Positions 8,322 to 15,530 of a DNA stretch of 37,233 bases are shown in pieces (position 1 is the stretch's first letter; every line of letters starts with the position of its first letter). The position numbers and the translations under genes were made by a program. A model generated the notes under the pieces. It made no database searches, was not told the DNA's origin, and was given only the letters and a program-made list of their open reading frames with translations. Location of the stretch: contig CBFHAI010000042.1 of the NCBI GenBank assembly GCA_965653565.1, positions 1-37,233 of the forward strand, read 5' to 3'. This stretch comes from JALCLA01 sp965653565 (GTDB lineage: Bacteria > Pseudomonadota > Gammaproteobacteria > Xanthomonadales > Xanthomonadaceae).

Positions 8322-8350
8322 GGGGCGGGCGGCAGCGCGCCGCCCGCCCC
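8322..8350 (-). terminator. GC-rich hairpin after the giant secreted-protein gene
   Basis: GGGGCGGGCGGC and GCCGCCCGCCCC form a perfect 12-bp stem with a 5-nt loop, 8 bp past the stop codon at 8359. The T-run downstream on the minus strand is weak (CCTTTG), so termination may be partial. It probably separates this gene from gap. Confidence 0.6.
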
Positions 8351-8358
8351 GCATAAGC

Positions 8359-11300
8359 TCATTCCGCAATCGAAGGCCGCAGCAGGCTGGGGCCGGTACC
8401 CTCGAAGCCGCTGACGAAGATGCGATCGAGCAGCACGCGGTCGTCGTCGCGCGCCAGATTGTTCTCCGGGGCCGGATCGCCGACCTGGCCATTGCTGTAG
8501 ACCGCCACCTGATTGAGCAGCGAAGCGCCGAGCGGCGCGTTGTGCTGCGCGAACATGGTGTACTCGATCAGCGCCTGCGGCGGCATCGGTGTCGCCAGCA
8601 GATGCTGGATGGCGTTGACGCCGACAGCGGCCGGGCACAGACCCGCGGGCTGCGATTGGCAGTCCCATTGCACGTTGAACAGGGCCACGCCGAGGAACTG
8701 CTCGACCATCACCTGATCGACGGCGCTCGGACCTGCGTTGAGCACCTGGATGGTGTAGACGGTGTCCTCGCCGGGGTGCAGGTACGACACCTGATTGCTG
8801 ACGCTCACCTGCAGATCGGCGCCGGGCACGGCGTGGCCGAGCAGTTGCACGACGAAGGGGCTTTCGTCCGGATCGTCGCTCGCGATCTGCAGCGTGGCGT
8901 TGACGAAGCCTTCGGCCGTGGGCGTGAAACGCAATCCGAGCGGCGCGCTGGCGCCGGGGGCAAGCGTGGCGGGCGGCAGGCTGTCGATCGAGAACACCGT
9001 CGGCCCCTGATCGATCACCGTGGCCTGCAAACCGCCGAGCGTTTCGCCGCCGGCGTTCGACAGTGTGAATTCGAAGATACGCGATTCGCCAAGCAGCAGA
9101 CTCTGGGTCTGGTAAGTGTTGCCGCTGACGAAGTCGAAACCTTCCACCGTCAAAGCGATATCGGCCACCGACGCGTTGCCGCTCAAGGCGATGTCGAACG
9201 AGGCTTCGTCGGCATCGTTGCTGGCGATGTGCAGCATGGCGCTGCGCGGTCCGTTGCCGCTCGGCGTGAAGTGCAGCGTGAAACCGGCACTGGCGCCGGC
9301 GGCCAGCGTTGCCGACGGCGGCGCGGTGATGGCGAACTCGCCGGCGTTGGCGCCATCGATCGCGAATTGCAGATCGCGCAGCGTGCCGGCGCCGGTGTTG
9401 CGCAGCGTGAAGGCCAGATCGGCCGTCGTGCCCTGCGCATGCGCACCGAAACCGCGCGAGCCGCCGTCGGCGATATCGACGCCGACGGGCTGCTGCACAC
9501 CGATCTCGGGCACCAGACTATCGGCGCTCAGGTCGATATCGAACGGGGCTTCGTCCGGATCGTTGCTCGCGATGCGCAGGCTGGCGTTGCTGGTGCCGGC
9601 GCCGGCCGGCGTGAAGCGCACAGTGAACTGCCTGCTGCCGCCGGCGGGCAAGGCATCGGTCGCTGCATCGATCAGGCTGAAGCGGCTCGCATCGGCGCCG
9701 TCGATCGCAAAGGCCAGCCCGGAGAGCTCGCCGATACCGGTATTGCGCAACACGAACGCGCGATCGACCGGCAGCCCGTCGGCCGTGCCGAACGACACCG
9801 CATCACCGTCCGACAACGGCGTACCCACCGGCTGTTCGACGGCGAGGTCGGGCAGCGTGCCCATGCCGCTGAGCAGGATGTCGTAGGTGCCTTCGTTGCG
9901 ATCGTTGCTGGCCAGACGCAGGATCGCGAGCTTGTTACCGATCGTGGTCGGCGCGAAGCGCACCTGGAAGGTTGTCGATCCACCGGGGACGACCGGCGCG
10001 GCCGGCGGCGTGACGACGCTGAACTGATCCGCCTGCAGCCCGTGGAAGGTGATCGCCAGGCCGATCAGGTGGCCGCTGCCGGGGTTGTGCACGCTGAATG
10101 TCAGCGTCGATCCGTCGCCGACGACGGTCGCCGGGAATTCGCGCTCGCCGCCGTCGATCACCGCGTCGCCGACCGGCTGTTCGATCTCGATTTCCGGATC
10201 GACACCCTGACCGCTCAGCACCACCTCGAACGGCTGTTCGTCCGGATCGTTGCTGGCGAGCAGCAGCGTCGCCTGTGCCTCGCCGACCACTGTCGGCGCG
10301 AAACGCACATTGAAGGTAGCGCTGGCGCCCGGCGCGAGCGTGGCGGGCGGCGGCGTGGTGACGCTGAACTCGGCGGCATCCGGACCGGCTGCGATCGATG
10401 CCGCAATACCGCTGAGCGGGACGTTGCCGTGATTGCTCACGGTGAAACTGTGGTTGGTCGCGCCGCCGAGGATGTATTCGTCGCCGAAGCCATGTGTTTC
10501 GCCGTCGGCGAGCACGTGATTCGACACCATCAACGACACGTCCGGCAGCTTCGCGATCAGATCGTCCGGCGAGAATCCGCCGGGCTCGAAGGTGAAGACG
10601 CGTACTTCGTCGAGGTTGCCGATGAAGTTCGAGGTGCCGTTCACCGGATCGGAAACCAGCGCGAAGGAACCGTTCGGTGTGTTGGGGTTGCCGGCGAAAG
10701 TGGCGATCGCCTGCGCATCGAGATACAGCGTCGAGAGGCCGTGCTGGCGCACCAGCGCCACGTGCGACCAGCGATCCGCCGGCAGCGACATCGAGCCCCA
10801 CAGCGCGACGCCGCCGTACAGCGCTTTCAACTGGCCGCCTTCGCGCAGCAGGCCCCAGCCGTTGAAACCCGGGTGGCCGTTGTAGGCGATCACTTCGTTG
10901 CCCGACTGCGCGCCCGGCCGGATCCACGCTTCGATGCCGAAGTTGTCGATCGCCGTTTGCGTCACCGGGCCGCGTGCGCGGCTCTGGCTCAATTGCAGTG
11001 CGTGCACGCTGCCGGTATCGGCGGAGGCCGATGCCGCGACGTCGCTGCTGTAGCCAGGGCCAGTGCCGGCGGCGATCTGCAGGTGTGCCTCGCCGACCGC
11101 ATCGCGAGTCTGCGCGGTGGGAAGCGCGAGCACGCGTGCCGCATCGATTTCGCCGCTGCGGTAGTAGTGCTGCACGGTGAGCGCATCGTTGCGGGTGCGG
11201 AAACTCACATCGTCGCCGACGTCCGATCCGCGGTCGCTGCTGGCCAGCACACGCACATGATGCGTGGTTTCATGCGCGAGACCGCTGAGCACCACGCGCA

Positions 11301-14300
11301 CCGGTTGCGGATCGCGCGCGCCGGGCAACACGATGACCGGCGTGAGTTGGCCGTAGTCGGTGCTGGTGCCGTATTCGAATCGTACCTGCGTCGGCAGGCC
11401 GCCCGAGTCGATGAAGGCGTGCAGCACGCCATCGTCGAGCGAGGCGCCGCTGTTCGCCGGCAGGGTGAGCGCGGTCGGCTCGCGCACGCCGGTGGCGGTG
11501 AGCGCGACATCGTAGGACGGCGCGTCGGGATCGTTGCTGCGCAGATGCAGCGCGGCGGTGTGCGCGCCGGCGAAGGTCGGTGAGAAGCGTACGGTGAACG
11601 AGGTGCTGCCGTGCGGCGGAATCGATGCCGCCGGCGGCGTGATCACGCTGAATTGCGCGGCGAAGGCGCCATCCAGATCGAGCGTGACGCCGACCGCCAG
11701 ATCGTCCGAATCGTTGCTCACGCTGAAGACGAGATCGGCGCTGCTGTCGACGTCGACTGCGCCGAAATCGCGCGCGCCGCCGTCGGCGACAGGCACCGTC
11801 GCGGGTTGTTCGACCACCAGATGCGCTTGCGGGAACAGCAGATCGTCCGGATCGAAAGTGCCCGGCGCGAAGGTGAAGAAGCGCGCCTCGTCGTAGTCTT
11901 CGCTGGTGATGTTCAGCGCCGCCGACGGCCCGATCACGGTTTCGGTGGAAGTGCCGCTCGGCACACCGTCGACGTAGAACGTCGTCACGCCGTTGTCGTT
12001 GACCAGCGCCAGATGCGTCCACTTGCCCGGAATCGCCGGTGCGCCGCCGAAGAACAGCGCGCCGGTGCCACCGAGGCCGACGCGGAACTGGCTGGTCGAT
12101 TTCCAGAACACCCAACCGTTCTGCACCCCGTCGCCGTTGCTCATCAGCAAGTGGTCGCCGGGCGCGTTGTCGTCGACCCGCACCCAGAATTCATGGCCGA
12201 AGTTGCTGCTGACGTTGACGCCCTGCGCGTTGCGGAATGTCGATGTGTTGTGCAGCGACGTGGCGAGCGAACTGCCCGCGGCCGCGGCCGTGGCGGCCAC
12301 CTCATCGAGATAGGGCGGCGCGGTGAAGACGAGCAAGGGCGCGCCGCCGGCGCTGTCGACAAAACTGCTGGCGCCCGCGCCCACTGCGGCGCCGGGATCG
12401 TCCTCGCCGAAGCGGAAATGGGCGGCCACGGTGAGCGCATCGTTGCGTGTGGTGAAAGTGCGGTCTTCGCCGACGTCGTTGCCGAGCGCGTTCTCGACGT
12501 ACAGGCGATAGTGATACGTCGTTCCCGGCGACAGGCCGGCGAGCGCGAACGACAGATCCTGCCCGTCGAGATTGCCGGCCGGCAGTACGACCGGCGGCGT
12601 GGCCTGGTCGTAAACGATCGATGTGCCGTACTGGATCCACACCTGTGTTGAAAGACCGCCGGCGTTGGCGATGCCCGCGACGCGTGCCTGCTGCGAGGTG
12701 CCGCCTTCGACGTTGGCGCGGCCGGTGATCGCCTGCGGCGCGCTGACACCGAAACCGGTGAGCGGGATGTCGAAGCTGCCGTTGGGCGCGTTGCTCGTCA
12801 CGCGCAGCGTGGCGTTGCGCGTGCCGGTGGCGGTGGGCGCGAAGCGCACGGTGAACGTGGTACTGGCGGCGGGCGCGACGATGGCGGCCGGCGCCGCAAG
12901 CACCGAGAAATCGGCCGCATTGGCGCCATCGAGCGCAAGCGATACGGCGGTGAGCGGATCGCTGCCGGTATTGCGCACCGTGAATTGCAGATCCGACGGC
13001 AGGAGCGGCGCGGCCGCGGAACCGAAATCGCGCAGCTGGCCTTCGGGCAGCGGTGTTGCCGCCGGTTGTTCGATTTCGATCTGCGAACGCGGCAGCAGCA
13101 AATCGTCGATGTCGAAACTGCCGGCCGCGAAGGTGAACACGCGCACTTCGTCGAGCACCGCGCCGGCGAGCTGGAAACGGTCGCCGATCGGCGATGCCGC
13201 GTTCGGCGCCGATGCCGTCGTGGCAGCGACCTGGCCGCCGACGTAGAGCGTGGTCGCGCCGCTGTCGCGCACCAGCGCGACGTGGGTCCACTCGCCCGGC
13301 GTCAACGCTGTCGTGCCGAAGAATTCGACGCCGCCGAACAGCGCCGCGACCGCATTGCCCTGCTGCACCAGACCCCAGCCATTGGCGCCGCCGTTGCCGT
13401 TGTAGATCAGCGTGCCGCCGGTGCCCGAAGGCCGCACGAACAGTTCGACACCGAAGTTGTCGACCAGCGCGAGCGCGGCGCTGTCGGCGGTCGGCAGGCC
13501 GCCGCTGAAGTCGAGCGCGCGCAGGCTGCCGCCATCGCCGGCGGCCAGCCCGACCGCCGTCGTGTAGGAAGGCGCGTCGTGCGTGACCAGCGCTTCGCCG
13601 CCGATATTGTCGTAGCTGGTGAGCGGCGGCGTGCCGGTGACGGCGTCCAGATCGGTCTCGCCGAGGCGATACCAGCGCTGCACGGTGAGCGCATCGTCGC
13701 GCACGGTGAAACGGCTGTCGCCGCCGACAACGGTGCCCGCGGCGCTGGTGGCGACGACGCGGTAGTGGTACGTGGCGCCCGCAACGAGCCCCGCGACCGG
13801 CAGCACGATGCGCTGCAATGCATCGCCGGCCGGCAGATTCAGCGTGGTGCTGTCGGTGCCATACGAGGTATCGGCGCCATATTCGAAATGCACCGCAGTG
13901 GCGAGCCCACCCGGGTTCACCGCCGCGAAGAAAATCTGTTCCGCAGCGGTGGCGCCGCTGCCCGACGCCAAGGTCACCGCCAGCGGCGGGCCGTCGGCGG
14001 TGCCGGTCAGCAGTATCTGGAAATCGCCTTCGTCGGCATCGTCGCTTTCGATATGCAGCACGGCGTTGCGTGCACCGCCGCGCGCATCCGGCGAATACTG
14101 CACGGTGAACGAGGTCGTGGCACCGGCGGCGAGCGACGAAGCCGGCGCGGCGACGATGCCGAACTGCGCCGCATCCTGCCCGCTGATGCTGAGCAGCGGG
14201 CCCTGCAAGGTTTCGATGCCGCTATTGGCGACGACGAAAGTGCGCGCAGCGGGCGGATCGCCATCGCCGACGAAGCCGAAATCGACGCTGGCGCCGGACG

Positions 14301-15054
14301 CGAGCGCCGTGCCCGCCGGCTGCTCGACGCCGATCTCGCCGAGCGGAATCAGCAGATCGGTGATCTGGAACTGGCCGGGCGCGAAGCTGAAGGTCCGCAC
14401 CTCGTCGAGCACGGCATCGCCGCCGAGATGCAGGATGGACTGCGGCGCGATCGGCGTGAACGCGCTGCTGCCCGACGCCACGCCATCGACGTAGAACGTC
14501 GCCACGCCGCCGGCGCGTACCAGCGCCAGATGCGTCCAGCGGTTGAGCTGTGCCGGGCCGGCGCCGATCTGCACCAGCGAGTTGCCGGTGGCGAATGCGG
14601 CGCGGAATTGCCCATTGGTGCGACCGAGCGACCAACCATCGGTCACGCCCTGGCCGACGGTGATGTAGTTGTCGTTGAAGCTCAGCGAGGTGGGCTTGAC
14701 CCACAGTTCGATGCCGACATTATCGGTCGCGATCGAGAAGTCATTGTTGCGCGCGTAGTTGTTGGATTTCTCGAACTGCACGCCGAGCGCGCTGCCCTGC
14801 AGCTGCGCCGGCCGCGACACCGCGCCGTGGTAGACCGGTGCGAAGTGCGCCTCCAGATGGCGCGTGCCGACCGCATCGCGCGTCTGCGTCACGGCCTGTC
14901 CGGCAGTGGCGCCCGGATCGTCGTCGCCCAGGCGGTAATGCGACTGCACCGTGACGGCGGCCTGCGCGCAACTCGCGGCCAGCAGCAGGCCGAACGAGAC
15001 GGCGGACAGGCAGGCCCGATGCGCGGCCGCGGTCCGCGGAAAATTCGAGATCAT
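8359..15054 (-). CDS. giant secreted modular protein (LamG-like, choice-of-anchor-like, Fn3-like and DUF11-like repeats)
   Basis: A 2231-residue exported protein. The signal peptide ends after AQA at residue 32. Three tandem supermodules of about 420 residues begin near residues 37, 459 and 877. Each has a LamG/concanavalin-like part (HYRLG or WYRLG start, GIELWVKP-like, WTHLALV and FYVDG strings), an EQP-type choice-of-anchor/HYDIN-like part (FTVRFAPTATGTRNATLRV), and an Fn3-like part with THYHYR-type ends. A fourth LamG begins near 1295, followed by five choice-of-anchor units of about 115 residues (about 1505-2075) and a DUF11-like domain from about 2079. The C terminus carries IFVSGFEG, 20 residues from the end. 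Such proteins usually act in adhesion or surface display; the ligand is unknown. The start at 15054 gives a clean signal peptide, with GGGGAG about 11 nt upstream. The gene is apparently monocistronic. Confidence 0.9.
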   Translation of the reverse strand: MISNFPRTAAAHRACLSAVSFGLLLAASCAQAAVTVQSHYRLGDDDPGATAGQAVTQTRDAVGTRHLEAHFAPVYHGAVSRPAQLQGSALGVQFEKSNNYARNNDFSIATDNVGIELWVKPTSLSFNDNYITVGQGVTDGWSLGRTNGQFRAAFATGNSLVQIGAGPAQLNRWTHLALVRAGGVATFYVDGVASGSSAFTPIAPQSILHLGGDAVLDEVRTFSFAPGQFQITDLLIPLGEIGVEQPAGTALASGASVDFGFVGDGDPPAARTFVVANSGIETLQGPLLSISGQDAAQFGIVAAPASSLAAGATTSFTVQYSPDARGGARNAVLHIESDDADEGDFQILLTGTADGPPLAVTLASGSGATAAEQIFFAAVNPGGLATAVHFEYGADTSYGTDSTTLNLPAGDALQRIVLPVAGLVAGATYHYRVVATSAAGTVVGGDSRFTVRDDALTVQRWYRLGETDLDAVTGTPPLTSYDNIGGEALVTHDAPSYTTAVGLAAGDGGSLRALDFSGGLPTADSAALALVDNFGVELFVRPSGTGGTLIYNGNGGANGWGLVQQGNAVAALFGGVEFFGTTALTPGEWTHVALVRDSGATTLYVGGQVAATTASAPNAASPIGDRFQLAGAVLDEVRVFTFAAGSFDIDDLLLPRSQIEIEQPAATPLPEGQLRDFGSAAAPLLPSDLQFTVRNTGSDPLTAVSLALDGANAADFSVLAAPAAIVAPAASTTFTVRFAPTATGTRNATLRVTSNAPNGSFDIPLTGFGVSAPQAITGRANVEGGTSQQARVAGIANAGGLSTQVWIQYGTSIVYDQATPPVVLPAGNLDGQDLSFALAGLSPGTTYHYRLYVENALGNDVGEDRTFTTRNDALTVAAHFRFGEDDPGAAVGAGASSFVDSAGGAPLLVFTAPPYLDEVAATAAAAGSSLATSLHNTSTFRNAQGVNVSSNFGHEFWVRVDDNAPGDHLLMSNGDGVQNGWVFWKSTSQFRVGLGGTGALFFGGAPAIPGKWTHLALVNDNGVTTFYVDGVPSGTSTETVIGPSAALNITSEDYDEARFFTFAPGTFDPDDLLFPQAHLVVEQPATVPVADGGARDFGAVDVDSSADLVFSVSNDSDDLAVGVTLDLDGAFAAQFSVITPPAASIPPHGSTSFTVRFSPTFAGAHTAALHLRSNDPDAPSYDVALTATGVREPTALTLPANSGASLDDGVLHAFIDSGGLPTQVRFEYGTSTDYGQLTPVIVLPGARDPQPVRVVLSGLAHETTHHVRVLASSDRGSDVGDDVSFRTRNDALTVQHYYRSGEIDAARVLALPTAQTRDAVGEAHLQIAAGTGPGYSSDVAASASADTGSVHALQLSQSRARGPVTQTAIDNFGIEAWIRPGAQSGNEVIAYNGHPGFNGWGLLREGGQLKALYGGVALWGSMSLPADRWSHVALVRQHGLSTLYLDAQAIATFAGNPNTPNGSFALVSDPVNGTSNFIGNLDEVRVFTFEPGGFSPDDLIAKLPDVSLMVSNHVLADGETHGFGDEYILGGATNHSFTVSNHGNVPLSGIAASIAAGPDAAEFSVTTPPPATLAPGASATFNVRFAPTVVGEAQATLLLASNDPDEQPFEVVLSGQGVDPEIEIEQPVGDAVIDGGEREFPATVVGDGSTLTFSVHNPGSGHLIGLAITFHGLQADQFSVVTPPAAPVVPGGSTTFQVRFAPTTIGNKLAILRLASNDRNEGTYDILLSGMGTLPDLAVEQPVGTPLSDGDAVSFGTADGLPVDRAFVLRNTGIGELSGLAFAIDGADASRFSLIDAATDALPAGGSRQFTVRFTPAGAGTSNASLRIASNDPDEAPFDIDLSADSLVPEIGVQQPVGVDIADGGSRGFGAHAQGTTADLAFTLRNTGAGTLRDLQFAIDGANAGEFAITAPPSATLAAGASAGFTLHFTPSGNGPRSAMLHIASNDADEASFDIALSGNASVADIALTVEGFDFVSGNTYQTQSLLLGESRIFEFTLSNAGGETLGGLQATVIDQGPTVFSIDSLPPATLAPGASAPLGLRFTPTAEGFVNATLQIASDDPDESPFVVQLLGHAVPGADLQVSVSNQVSYLHPGEDTVYTIQVLNAGPSAVDQVMVEQFLGVALFNVQWDCQSQPAGLCPAAVGVNAIQHLLATPMPPQALIEYTMFAQHNAPLGASLLNQVAVYSNGQVGDPAPENNLARDDDRVLLDRIFVSGFEGTGPSLLRPSIAE

Positions 15055-15256
15055 GATTGGCGCAACTCCCCTGGCGCATGAAACGCTCGCGCCGCGCGCC
15101 GGTGGCGCACCGCGATTCCCCACCCGCGAGCCTAGGGCAAAAGTCGCGGCGGCAGCCACCATCGGTGCCCGCCGGCCGCATCAATTGACAATGGTTTTGT
15201 CGAAGGCGCGCCCGATGTGGCCTTCACGCCGGCGCCAAGCGTTTCAAAAAAAACTA
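15055..15256. other. divergent intergenic region with no gene seen
   Basis: This 200-bp stretch separates the giant protein gene (minus) from the ilv leader (plus). It contains a TTGACA at 15185-15190 without a matching -10 box, and an A8 run at 15246-15253. I see no ORF or repeat that I can support. Confidence 0.5.
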
Positions 15257-15286
15257 TTGACAGGCCCCCATGCTGCACCACAGCAT
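15257..15286 (+). promoter_or_regulatory. candidate promoter of the branched-chain amino acid operon
   Basis: A perfect -35 box TTGACA (15257-15262) is followed after 18 bp by a weak -10 box CAGCAT (15281-15286). Transcription would start near 15293, upstream of the leader-peptide codons and the attenuator. The -10 box is poor, so the exact promoter is uncertain. Confidence 0.45.
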
Positions 15287-15320
15287 CGGCTCCATGCTGA
15301 AGCCGAGCGCCACTTTCGCG

Positions 15321-15407
15321 ATGCCGACCACCGGGAATCTCCCGGCGGTTTCGCTTGCGCTCGTACTCGTACTTATTAGCCGACATAGGTGCGGAACGGC
15401 GACTTAG
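15321..15407 (+). CDS. ilv operon leader peptide
   Basis: A 28-codon ORF that holds the run VSLALVLVLI, with four Leu, three Val and one Ile among ten residues, and ends at TAG 15405-15407. The run uses CTT, CTC, GTA and ATT codons, which are uncommon in this GC-rich DNA. That would make translation sensitive to charged tRNA supply. In-frame upstream ATGs at 15270 and 15294 would lengthen it to 45 or 37 residues. No strong ribosome site decides between them; 15321 is preferred because the likely transcript starts near 15293. Position, control codons and the downstream hairpins match the ilv leader peptides known from enterobacteria. Confidence 0.8.
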   Translation: MPTTGNLPAVSLALVLVLISRHRCGTAT

Positions 15408-15471
15408 GCCCAGACTTCAGCGCAACCCTAAGACTCCGAACCCCGCACCGGGCAACCAGTGCGGGGTTTTT
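15388..15471 (+). promoter_or_regulatory. transcription attenuator (antiterminator and terminator)
   Basis: The terminator is AACCCCGCAC (15439-15448) paired with GTGCGGGGTT (15459-15468), a 10-bp perfect stem running into T5. The competing antiterminator pairs GGTGCGG (15388-15394) with CCGCACC (15443-15449), and inside it CTTAGG (15403-15408) with CCTAAG (15427-15432). A ribosome stalled on the Leu/Val codons (15348-15377) leaves both antiterminator arms free. One that reaches the stop codon at 15405 covers them, and the terminator forms. The logic is complete from sequence alone. The hairpin CCGGGA-ATC-TCCCGG at 15331-15345 lies within the leader codons. Confidence 0.85.
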
Positions 15472-15530
15472 GCTTTTGGGGGACGCGAAAAAGTCCGGGC
15501 CATCGCTCATCCGCGCGATGGAACCCAACG

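Noticed and set aside
8542..11583. A 1013-codon open frame on the plus strand across the giant secreted-protein gene
   Set aside because: It is antisense to a gene with clear modules and a signal peptide, has no recognisable domain, and its Arg/His/Gln-rich text is typical of a shadow frame in GC-rich DNA.
15459..15530. Upstream GTG start for ilvD
   Set aside because: It lies inside the attenuator terminator stem and adds 24 non-conserved residues; the ATG at 15531 fits the family.
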